A stretch of 9,442 nucleotides of DNA from DAIQNV01 sp036788215 (GTDB lineage Bacteria > Planctomycetota > Phycisphaerae > Phycisphaerales > UBA1924): NCBI GenBank assembly GCA_036788215.1, contig DAIQNV010000100.1, forward strand, positions 1 to 9,442, written 5' to 3'. Each line of letters begins with the position of its first letter. Position 1 is the stretch's first letter. The notes under the pieces are model-generated. The model had not been told where the DNA came from, did no database searches, and saw nothing but the letters and a program-made list of their open reading frames with translations. A program made the position numbers and the translations under genes. Of this stretch, positions 1-6,109 are shown one piece after another.

Positions 1-188
1 CGGCTCGCGAGACCACGGCACCCGGCTGGCGCGAGATTGACCACGGCACCCGGCGTTGAGTGTTCGTGGTCTAGCTCGCCTTTGGCTCGCGAGACCACGG
101 CACCCGGCTGGCGGGAGATTGACCACGGCGCCCGGCGTTGAGTGTTCGTGGTCTAGCTCGCCTTTGGCTCGCGAGACCACGGCACCCG
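1..188. repeat. Tandem 82-bp intergenic repeat, truncated by window edge
   Basis: A unit beginning GGCTCGCGAGACCACGG starts at 2, 84 and 166, so the period is exactly 82 bp. Units one and two are nearly identical, with only a few substitutions, for example at 32 versus 114 and 48 versus 130. The third copy stops matching after 188. Each unit carries two copies of a 15-bp motif, GACCACGGCACCCGG, at 11, 39, 93, 121 (one mismatch) and 175 (last base changed), with alternating spacings of 28 and 54 bp. The junction between units forms a long stem-loop (65-99 and 147-181). The array probably continues to the left. No open frame of interest crosses it. It lies just beyond the 3' end of the ABC transporter operon. 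Confidence 0.9.
147..181 (-). terminator. Stem-loop after the ABC operon, possible terminator
   Basis: The outer arms CGTGGTCT (147-154) and AGACCACG (174-181) are perfect complements. They continue inward through AGCTCGCC and GGCTCGCG with three mismatches, leaving a three-base loop. The structure begins 34 bases past the stop codon of the ATPase gene, where a terminator is expected, and an identical copy lies at 65-99. There is no T-tract on either strand, so intrinsic termination is uncertain. It could equally be a protein-binding or RNA-processing hairpin belonging to the 82-bp repeat. Confidence 0.4.
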
Positions 189-214
189 CTCAGACCGTGG
201 CACGCGGTGTGTGG

Positions 215-1039
215 TTATGAGCGCGTGACCTCGTAGGGGCGGGCCCAGGGGCGGTTGGTTTCGGGGTCGGTGTCGATCTCGGCGCGGATGGCGTAGATGG
301 CCTGGAGGGTCTCCTGGGTCACGACCTCGTGGGGTGTGCCATCGGCGATGATCTGGCCTTCGCGCATCGCGATGAGACGGTCGCCCACGCGGGCGGCGAG
401 GTTGATGTCGTGGAGGACGATGACGACGGTCGCCCGCTCGGCGTCCGCGAGGTCGCGGACGAGGCGGAGGACCTCGAGCTGGTGGCGGACATCGAGTGCG
501 GAGATGGGCTCGTCGAGGAGGAGGGCGCGGGGCTCCTGGGCGACCGCGGCGGCGATCCAGGCTCGCTGGCGTTCGCCCCCGGAGAGGCGGGCGAGGTCGC
601 GGTTTGCGAGGTGGGTGATCTCGCAGCGGGCGAGGGCGGCGTCGATGATGGCGCGGTCGTCGGTGCGCAGGGCGGCGTGCCAGGGGAGGTGAGGCTGGCG
701 GCCCATGGCGACGATCTCGCGGACCGTTGCGCCGGGCGGGGCGAGGGGGGACTGGGGGACGACCGCGAGGGTGCGGGCGAGGGCGCGGCGGGGCTGGGCG
801 TCGAGGGGCGAGGCGTTGAACAGGACGCGGCCTGCGCTTGGGCGGTGGAGGCCCGAGGCGACGCGGAGGAGGGTGCTCTTGCCTGAACCATTGGGGCCCA
901 GGATGACGGTGCAGCCACCGGGGCCCAGGGTGAGGTCGATGGGGGTCGTGGGTCCGACGACGGTGGTCTTCGCGTAGGCGGCCTGGACCCCTTCGAGTGT
1001 GAGCGTGGGGGCGGCGGTGTCGGGCGCGGCGGGCGTCAT
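215..1039 (-). CDS. ABC transporter ATP-binding protein, FecE/BtuD type
   Basis: This 274-residue protein is the cytoplasmic ATPase that would power uptake through the permease encoded just upstream. All motifs of a working nucleotide-binding domain are visible: Walker A GPNGSGKST (48-56), Q-loop glutamine (about 96), signature LSGGERQR (152-159), Walker B ALLLDEP (172-178) followed by the D-loop SALD, and the switch histidine in VIVLHD (about 210). Length and motif spacing fit the family that imports iron-siderophore complexes, heme or cobalamin. The ATG overlaps the permease stop by four bases (ATGA), and a good Shine-Dalgarno GAGGG lies seven bases upstream, so translation is probably coupled to the permease. 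It is the last gene of the operon. The exact substrate cannot be read from an ATPase. Confidence 0.93.
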   Translation of the reverse strand: MTPAAPDTAAPTLTLEGVQAAYAKTTVVGPTTPIDLTLGPGGCTVILGPNGSGKSTLLRVASGLHRPSAGRVLFNASPLDAQPRRALARTLAVVPQSPLAPPGATVREIVAMGRQPHLPWHAALRTDDRAIIDAALARCEITHLANRDLARLSGGERQRAWIAAAVAQEPRALLLDEPISALDVRHQLEVLRLVRDLADAERATVVIVLHDINLAARVGDRLIAMREGQIIADGTPHEVVTQETLQAIYAIRAEIDTDPETNRPWARPYEVTRS

Positions 1040-2115
1040 CGCAGGGCCCTCACGCGGTAGAGGAGGAAGATGAAGTAGGGGCCACCGATGAGGGCGGTGA
1101 CGACGCCCACCGGGAGTTGCTGGGGCGCGAAGGTCTGGCGGGCGGCGATGTCGGCCCAGACGACGAGTGCGGCGCCGCCCAGAGCGGCGACCGGGAGGAG
1201 GGCGAGGTGTCGCCAGCCCACGAGGAAGCGGGCGATGTGGGGGACGATGAGCCCGACGAACCCGACGAGCCCGGCGACGGAGACCGCGGCGCCCGCGAGC
1301 AGGGCTGCGGCGATGATGGCGAGGACGCGGGTGCGTTCGGCGTGGACGCCTATGGAGCGGGCCTGGTCGTCGCCCAGTTGGAGGGCGTCGAGCGAGCGGG
1401 CGAGGATGACCGCGAGGAGGGCGCCGATGGCGAGCCAGGGGAGGAGCGTGCGGAGGGCGGGCCAGCTGGCGCCCTCGAGGGAGCCGGCCATCCAGCCGAT
1501 GACGGCCTGGGCGGCGCGGTCGGTGGTGAGCATGAGGGTGGTGGAGATGGCGCCGAGCATGGCGGTGACCGCGACGCCCGCGAGGACCATGCGGACGGGG
1601 CTGGTGCCGGAGCCGGGCTCCCAGGAGATGACATAGACGACCATGGTGGCGAGGATGGCGCCGGCCATGGCGGCGGGAGCGAGCCAGGCGGACTGGGCGG
1701 GCATGGCGGCGAGGGCGATGGTGGCGGCGAGGCCGGCGCCCGCGGTGAGGCCCACGACATTGGGGGCGGCGAGGGGGTTGCGCATGACGCCCTGCAGGAG
1801 GACGCCTGCGGCGGCGAGCATGGCGCCGACGAGGGCGCCGACGAGGGCTCGTGGGAGCCTGAGGCGCCAGACGATGGCGTGGGCGGCTGCGGCGTCGGGT
1901 GTCGCGTCGGCGGCGGGCGACTCGGGGCCGGCGGTGAGGGCGGAGGCGATATCGGGGATGGAGAGGGCGACCGGGCCCCAGGCGATGGCGGCGGTGAGAC
2001 CGGCGAGCGTGAGCAGCGCCGCGATCAGGAGGGTGACCGGGGCGGGCAGGCGTCGCGGGGGGCGGGCGGTGTTGGCGGCGGGATCAGTCCCGGTTGGCGG
2101 GGGCGACGGCGGCAC
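1036..2115 (-). CDS. FecCD/BtuC-family iron-complex transport permease
   Basis: This is the inner-membrane permease of the importer, 359 residues from the chosen GTG. It is dominated by hydrophobic helices, with the first membrane segment at about 27-49. Family landmarks are visible: the RLRLPRALVGALVGA segment (about 84-98), then LLQGVMRNPLAAPN (about 106-119), LGDDQARSIGV (about 247-257), the cytoplasmic coupling region GFVGLIVPHIARFLVG (about 285-300) and the C-terminal PVGVVTALIGGPYFIFLL (about 335-352). Proteins of this family usually homodimerise and pair with an FecE-like ATPase. No ATG exists before the first helix. GTG at 2115 overlaps the binding-protein gene by 32 bases. A GTG at 2148 would add 11 residues and raise the overlap to 65. 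Neither has a convincing Shine-Dalgarno, and 2115 is preferred for the smaller overlap and the G-run just upstream. The N-terminus before helix 1 is proline-rich and poorly conserved in appearance. Confidence 0.9.
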   Translation of the reverse strand: MPPSPPPTGTDPAANTARPPRRLPAPVTLLIAALLTLAGLTAAIAWGPVALSIPDIASALTAGPESPAADATPDAAAAHAIVWRLRLPRALVGALVGAMLAAAGVLLQGVMRNPLAAPNVVGLTAGAGLAATIALAAMPAQSAWLAPAAMAGAILATMVVYVISWEPGSGTSPVRMVLAGVAVTAMLGAISTTLMLTTDRAAQAVIGWMAGSLEGASWPALRTLLPWLAIGALLAVILARSLDALQLGDDQARSIGVHAERTRVLAIIAAALLAGAAVSVAGLVGFVGLIVPHIARFLVGWRHLALLPVAALGGAALVVWADIAARQTFAPQQLPVGVVTALIGGPYFIFLLYRVRALR

Positions 2116-3040
2116 GGAGCACCCCCAGGGCCTCGATGACCTCTGCACCGGGGCGCATCACGAAGAGCTCATCGCTGAGCGTGACGACGCGGCCCTCGCG
2201 GACCGCCCGGAGGCTGGCCCACGCGGGGTCGGACGCCAACTCGGGGAGGCGGTCGTGCACGGAGCCGTGCGAGAGGACGAGGATGACATCGGGATCGGCG
2301 GCCCAGAGGCGTTCGACGGAGTAGCGGGCGAGTTCGGGGAAGAGGCCATGGGGCTTGCCGGAGGCGGTGACGACCTGTCCGCCGACGAGTTCGATGAGTG
2401 AACCGAAGTAGCTGGTGTCGGTGAAGGCGTACCCGGTGCGGGGGCCCCCGAAGAGGGCGAAGACGCGGGGGGGGGAGGACGAGTGGTGGGCACGCTGGGC
2501 TTCGAGGATGCGGCGGAGTTCGTCGGCGCGGGCGCGGGCGGGTTCGACGGTGTCGGTGAGGCGACCGAGGTCGACGAGGCGGGCGGGGAGGTCTTCGACA
2601 TCGGAGACCTGGAGAACGAGGACGGGGGCGCGGACGAGGGACTCGATGCGGTCGATGAAGCGGGCGGAGGTGACGCCAATGACGACGAGGTCGGGGCGGG
2701 CGGCGATGAGTTGCTCGAGGTTGGGGCCGGAGGCGTGGTCGTAGCCGATCGTGGGGATGCCCTGCCAACTGTCGGGGGTGGCGCCGGCCATCCAGGGGCG
2801 GGTGACGGGGCGGACGCCAATAGAGAGGAGAAGATCGACGGCAGCGGGGCTGGCGACCGCGACGCGGCGTGCGGGTGCGTCGAGGGTGACGGCGCGTCCG
2901 AGGTCGTCGGTCATGTGGATGGCAGCGGAGGCTTCGGCGGTGGCGGACTCGGCGTGGGCAAGCGCAGCGGGGGCTGCGGTGAGGAGGGTGAGGGTCGTGA
3001 TGAGGGCGGCGGTCCAGCGGGGGGTCACGCGGCTCTCCAT
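2084..3040 (-). CDS. Periplasmic iron-complex/cobalamin-type substrate-binding protein
   Basis: This 318-residue exported protein would capture the ligand and deliver it to the permease. An N-terminal signal peptide is clear: charged start, hydrophobic stretch at about 9-27 and a likely cleavage after AHA (28-30). No lipobox cysteine is seen, so it is probably soluble in the periplasm. The body fits the Peripla_BP_2 (BtuF/FhuD-like) fold: DDLGRAVTLDAPARRVA (45-61), NLEQLIAARPDLVVIG (107-122) and SVERLWAADPDVILV (241-255). Glu109 and Glu243 match the positions of the two glutamates that dock BtuF-type proteins onto permease arginines. The ATG at 3040 is chosen over an upstream in-frame TTG at 3073 because that TTG lies in the -10 element of the apparent promoter. 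No Shine-Dalgarno is visible and the predicted leader is only about 25 bases. It is first in the operon. The ligand (siderophore, heme, corrinoid or other) is not determinable. Confidence 0.9.
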   Translation of the reverse strand: MESRVTPRWTAALITTLTLLTAAPAALAHAESATAEASAAIHMTDDLGRAVTLDAPARRVAVASPAAVDLLLSIGVRPVTRPWMAGATPDSWQGIPTIGYDHASGPNLEQLIAARPDLVVIGVTSARFIDRIESLVRAPVLVLQVSDVEDLPARLVDLGRLTDTVEPARARADELRRILEAQRAHHSSSPPRVFALFGGPRTGYAFTDTSYFGSLIELVGGQVVTASGKPHGLFPELARYSVERLWAADPDVILVLSHGSVHDRLPELASDPAWASLRAVREGRVVTLSDELFVMRPGAEVIEALGVLRAAVAPANRD

Positions 3041-3053
3041 GCTTGGAGTGGTA

Positions 3054-3070
3054 TTGAGACTGTGTCTCAA
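3054..3070. promoter_or_regulatory. Perfect 17-bp dyad, candidate Fur-family operator
   Basis: TTGAGAC-TGT-GTCTCAA has perfect 7-bp arms around a 3-bp centre. It begins one base downstream of the putative -10 hexamer of the ABC operon and should cover the transcription start, an ideal place for a repressor. Read as 7-1-7 (TGAGACT-G-TGTCTCA) it shares its outer bases with the Fur-type consensus TGATAAT-N-ATTATCA, but the inner bases differ. Assignment to Fur, Zur or another metalloregulator is inference from the geometry and from the iron-complex importer downstream. Confidence 0.6.
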
Positions 3071-3071
3071 C

Positions 3072-3099
3072 AAGATAGGCTGGTGGTGGCGGATGTCAA
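3072..3099 (-). promoter_or_regulatory. Sigma-70-like promoter of the ABC importer operon
   Basis: On the minus strand a perfect -35 box TTGACA (3094-3099) is separated by 16 bp from TATCTT (3072-3077). Transcription would start near 3065, inside the 17-bp dyad, leaving a leader of about 25 bases before the ATG at 3040. The site lies between the terminator of the preceding gene and the binding-protein start, the only place where an operon promoter is needed. Confidence 0.7.
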
Positions 3100-3142
3100 A
3101 CGGGGGCGGGTGGGTGTGATATCGGACGCTTTGGTATGAAAC

Positions 3143-3172
3143 GGGCCCGCGTCCTGTTGGGGACGCGGGCCC
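3143..3172 (-). terminator. Intrinsic terminator of the PstS-dockerin gene
   Basis: Two perfectly complementary 12-base arms, GGGCCCGCGTCC (3143-3154) and GGACGCGGGCCC (3161-3172), enclose a six-base loop. On the minus strand the hairpin starts about 33 bases after the TAA at 3205 and is followed by GTTTCAT, a short T-containing tail. This separates the large gene from the ABC operon promoter. Confidence 0.85.
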
Positions 3173-3204
3173 TTGGTGATCTTCGTCAGGACTTCAGGAC
3201 CGGA

Positions 3205-5943
3205 TTAGGGGCAGCCGGCGCTGAAGGCGGCGAGGAAGGCGGAGATGTCGGCGAAGGTGAAGGCGCCGATCGGCTGCGCGAGGTCGGCGGCGGGGTCGTT
3301 CGCGCTGAAGGCGGTGAGGAAGGCGGAGATGTCGGCGAAGGTGAGGCTGCCGAAGGGTGCGGCGAGGTCGGCGGGGTTGCACTGGCCATCGAAGAGGGCG
3401 AGGTCGGCGGCGTCGATGATGCCGTCGAAGTTGATGTCGCCGTTGCTGTAGCCGGTGCCGCCCTGGTTGGCGACGATGATGGCGCGGTCGGCGGCGTTCT
3501 TGACGCCGTCGAGGTTGAGGTCGCCGACGACGGTTCCGAGGATGTCCTCGATGACCTTGATGGCGTCGGCGGCGTCGACGAGGAGGTCCCCGTTCATGTC
3601 GGCGGAGAGGTCGACGATCTGACCGTCGGCGCCGGAGGCGTCGACGAGGTCGGTGAAGTCGCCGAAGTTCTGGAGGATGTAGTCGACGTCCTGGAGGTCG
3701 ATGACTCCGTCGGAGCCGTTGGGTGCCCAGCCCGGGGTCTGGAGGTTGCCGGCGATGTCGGCGACGGAGTCGCCGGGCTCGTAGGCGGTGGTGAGGGTGC
3801 CGCCGAAGGTGGTGCCGAAGAAGTTGTTCGACGCGCCGCCGGAGACGGTGTTCCAGGCGTTGTCGACGGCGGTGAAGCCGGCGTGGCGGTCGAGGATGTC
3901 GTTGACGAGGGCGAGGCCGTCGGCCCAGTAGCGGACGTCGTCGGCGTCGAAGTTGCCGTCGCCCTGGGCGTCGCCCAGGATCTCGATGACGGCGGCGGAG
4001 CCCGGGGCGCCGGCGATGGGGCCGGTTCCGTTGGGGGCGTTCCAGGTGGTGCCGGAGCCGAAGCGCTGGTCCCAGGCGCGGATCATGTCGAGGGCGTCAT
4101 CGAGGGTGCGGGCGCCGTCGCCATTGAAGTCGAAGGCGATGCGGTTGCGGCTGTTGAGGGTGGAGCCGTACCCGACGGTGGCGCCGCTCTGGGCGATGTA
4201 GTTGGCTCCGTTGGCGACTCCGTCGGAGTAGACGGTGCCGGTGGAGCGGGTGGGGGCGACGCCCGAGGCGTTGGTGTTGAAGGCTTCGTAGCGGGGGTTG
4301 TTGAGGGAGGCTGCGGGGTCGTTGAGGCTGAAGGCGCGGACCGCGAGGTTCTGCTCGGCGTTTCCGACGATGGCGATGGGCTGGAGGCCATCGGGGTCGG
4401 GGTTGGCGGGGACCTGGTCGGGGGCGGCGACAAGGAAGAAGCGCTGGGCGAGGAGTTCGCCGGGCATGAAGTCGTTCTCGGAGCCACCGGGGACCTCGAC
4501 GAACGCGGCGACGGAGCGGGTGATGTTGTTGACGAAGGCGCTCAGGCCGGGGTTCGGCGGGACGGGGTTGCCCGCGAAGGGGTTGTTCGCGGGGGTCTCA
4601 CCCGGGCCCCAGCCCCATCCGCCCTGGGCGGCGGGGGCGTTGCGGGGGTCGCCGATGTGGCTGACGCCGGCGGGGCCGACGACGTTGTAGCCATTGGGGC
4701 CTCCGTCGATGACGTTGGCCTGGGTCGGGCGGGCGGCGACGGTGCCTCCCTTGACGTCGCTGATGATGGCGAGGACATCCATGCGGATGCCCAGCCAGTT
4801 GTTGTTGACGCCGCGCTCGGCGCCGGAGTGGCCGATGCCCAGGCGGGTGTTGATGACGGTGGTGTCCATGGAGCCGGAGCCGGACTTGTTGGAGGGGAGG
4901 TAGTTGGGCCCGAGGATGTTGGACTCGTTGCGGGCACCGATGTTCTCGCCGATGGCCCAGGAGGGGTCGATGGCGATGCCGTTCGCGAAGGCGTTGCGGG
5001 TGCCGGAGCCGGAGTCGCGGGTGACGATGACGAGGTTCTCTCCGTTGACTCGGCGGCCGGTGGCGTTGGCGTGGCGGAGGTCGCTCATCAGGATTTCCTG
5101 GAGGCCCACGCCATAGTTGACGGGGGCGGCGACCGGGGCGATGACGATGGGGGTCTCGAAGACCTGGAGGGCCGGGTCAGAGCCGTCGGTGTTGAGGCGG
5201 GTGAGGGGGCGGAGGAGGTTGCTCTGGGTGGTGGGGGTGCCGTCGGGGTTGACCGCGAGGCGGGGGTTGGAGCCATAGCCGGTGCCGTTGGGGGCGGCGA
5301 GGGGGGTGCCGGCGCCGTTCTGGATAGCGAACCAGGAGACGGGGACGTCGGCGGAAGCGAAGTCGAGGGTGAATCCGCCGGTGTTGACGTTCAGCAGTTC
5401 GGAGCGGTAGGTGGTGCTGTTGGTGACGAAGGGGGCGCCGCCGCGGTGGTTGGCGTTGCCGATGGCGAGGTCGAGGTTGCCGCCCGGGATGTAGTTGGCG
5501 CGGTTGAAGATCGCGCCGTCACCGGCGCGGCTGGAGTTGCCGGGGAGACGGAGGGCGGGGGCGACGGCGCACTCGGCGAGGATGTTGGTGGGGGGGAGGG
5601 CGCTCTCGTCGGGGCAGACATCGAAGACCTGGGCGTAGAGGTCGAACTCCTGGATGCCGTTGCCGGAGCCGGTGATGCGGTAGTTGAAGTGCCAGATGGT
5701 GTTGGGGTTGAAGCTCGGGCCCAGGTCGAAGGGGGCGAGCTGGTCGGGGAAGAAGCTTCCGTTGGCGCCGGCGATTCCGTCTCCGTCGACGTCGATGAAG
5801 TCGTTGGTGACGGCGGGCGCGTTGAACAGGTTGGTGAGCAGCGTGGCGCCGGAGCCGCCGATCTGCAGGGGCTGGGCGGTGGCGATGCCGGTCGCGATGC
5901 CGCAGGCGGCGACCATGAGGGCGATGCGGTTCGATGCGTTCAT
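3205..5943 (-). CDS. Exported PstS-like binding protein with C-terminal dockerin repeats
   Basis: The protein has 912 residues. A signal peptide (1-24, cleavage near ATAQ) is followed by a region with the landmarks of PstS-type phosphate-binding proteins in order: QIGGSGATLLTNLF (27-40), NYRITGSGNGIQEF (87-100), DFASADVPVSWF (194-205), PIVIAPVAAPVNYG (265-278) and VTRDSGSGTRNAFANG (307-322). GSGT is the typical phosphate loop. Long inserts, for example 101-190, make it larger than ordinary PstS. After about residue 600 come Asp/Asn-rich loops of dockerin/EF-hand type near 605, 658, 742, 782, 808 and 836, such as DFNGDGARTLDD. Two 28-residue repeats then end in SAGCP, like planctomycete GC-type dockerins. 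The ATG at 5943 has a strong Shine-Dalgarno, GGAGGGG, seven bases upstream. An in-frame extension to 6012 would bury the signal peptide. No pstCAB genes adjoin it, so phosphate binding and surface or extracellular retention are inference. A weak -10-like TTTAAA lies at 6035-6040, without a good -35. Confidence 0.82.
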   Translation of the reverse strand: MNASNRIALMVAACGIATGIATAQPLQIGGSGATLLTNLFNAPAVTNDFIDVDGDGIAGANGSFFPDQLAPFDLGPSFNPNTIWHFNYRITGSGNGIQEFDLYAQVFDVCPDESALPPTNILAECAVAPALRLPGNSSRAGDGAIFNRANYIPGGNLDLAIGNANHRGGAPFVTNSTTYRSELLNVNTGGFTLDFASADVPVSWFAIQNGAGTPLAAPNGTGYGSNPRLAVNPDGTPTTQSNLLRPLTRLNTDGSDPALQVFETPIVIAPVAAPVNYGVGLQEILMSDLRHANATGRRVNGENLVIVTRDSGSGTRNAFANGIAIDPSWAIGENIGARNESNILGPNYLPSNKSGSGSMDTTVINTRLGIGHSGAERGVNNNWLGIRMDVLAIISDVKGGTVAARPTQANVIDGGPNGYNVVGPAGVSHIGDPRNAPAAQGGWGWGPGETPANNPFAGNPVPPNPGLSAFVNNITRSVAAFVEVPGGSENDFMPGELLAQRFFLVAAPDQVPANPDPDGLQPIAIVGNAEQNLAVRAFSLNDPAASLNNPRYEAFNTNASGVAPTRSTGTVYSDGVANGANYIAQSGATVGYGSTLNSRNRIAFDFNGDGARTLDDALDMIRAWDQRFGSGTTWNAPNGTGPIAGAPGSAAVIEILGDAQGDGNFDADDVRYWADGLALVNDILDRHAGFTAVDNAWNTVSGGASNNFFGTTFGGTLTTAYEPGDSVADIAGNLQTPGWAPNGSDGVIDLQDVDYILQNFGDFTDLVDASGADGQIVDLSADMNGDLLVDAADAIKVIEDILGTVVGDLNLDGVKNAADRAIIVANQGGTGYSNGDINFDGIIDAADLALFDGQCNPADLAAPFGSLTFADISAFLTAFSANDPAADLAQPIGAFTFADISAFLAAFSAGCP
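3218..3379 (-). repeat. 84-bp in-frame duplication encoding GC-type dockerin repeats
   Basis: A segment starting GCGCTGAAGGCGG recurs at 3218 and 3302, exactly 84 bp (28 codons) apart. The encoded copies read GSLTFADISAFLTAFSA and GAFTFADISAFLAAFSA, joined by NDPAADLAQPI. Each half probably forms one helix-containing half-dockerin, so the pair makes one C-terminal module bounded by Cys855 and Cys911. The copies are still very similar at DNA level (the TCGGCGAAGGTGA core is identical), which suggests either recent duplication or strong constraint. Confidence 0.85.
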
Positions 5944-6071
5944 ATTCTGACCCCTCCAAAGGGTGTGTGAATCGAGCGAGTGCTCTTGGGACGGACGACG
6001 ACCACAGCTCAACCGTGTTGCGGTTGGTGCGGGGTTTAAACTGGGTAAGCGTTCTCGTTTTGGAAACGAAC

Positions 6072-6093
6072 GCGACCGGCGCTAGCCGGTCGC
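6072..6093 (-). terminator. Intrinsic terminator of the prepilin-like gene
   Basis: GCGACCGGC (6072-6080) and GCCGGTCGC (6085-6093) form a perfect 9-bp stem with a four-base loop, 16 bases past the TAA of the prepilin-like gene. On the minus strand it is followed by GTTCGTTTCC, a T-containing tail. A second small stem (TCGTTT/AAACGA, 6055-6069) follows. The terminator implies that the PstS-dockerin gene downstream has its own promoter within 5944-6071. Confidence 0.75.
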
Positions 6094-6109
6094 GAAGTGG
6101 TCTTGGTCA

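Noticed and set aside
1..188. CRISPR array
   Set aside because: The whole 82-bp period is repeated, so there are no variable spacers between constant repeats.
1117..2139. Long plus-strand open frame opposite the permease gene
   Set aside because: Gly/Glu/Asp-rich low-complexity translation with no family features. The minus frame is a clear FecCD permease.
3041..3073. Earlier TTG start for the binding protein
   Set aside because: The codon lies within the predicted -10 element and upstream of the likely transcription start. The ATG at 3040 gives a standard signal peptide.
3136..5970. A 944-codon plus-strand open frame opposite the PstS-dockerin gene
   Set aside because: It is a mirror of the GC-biased codon pattern of the real gene: almost only Gly, Val, Glu, Asp and Ala, no recognisable motif, and it runs through the terminator hairpin at 3143-3172.
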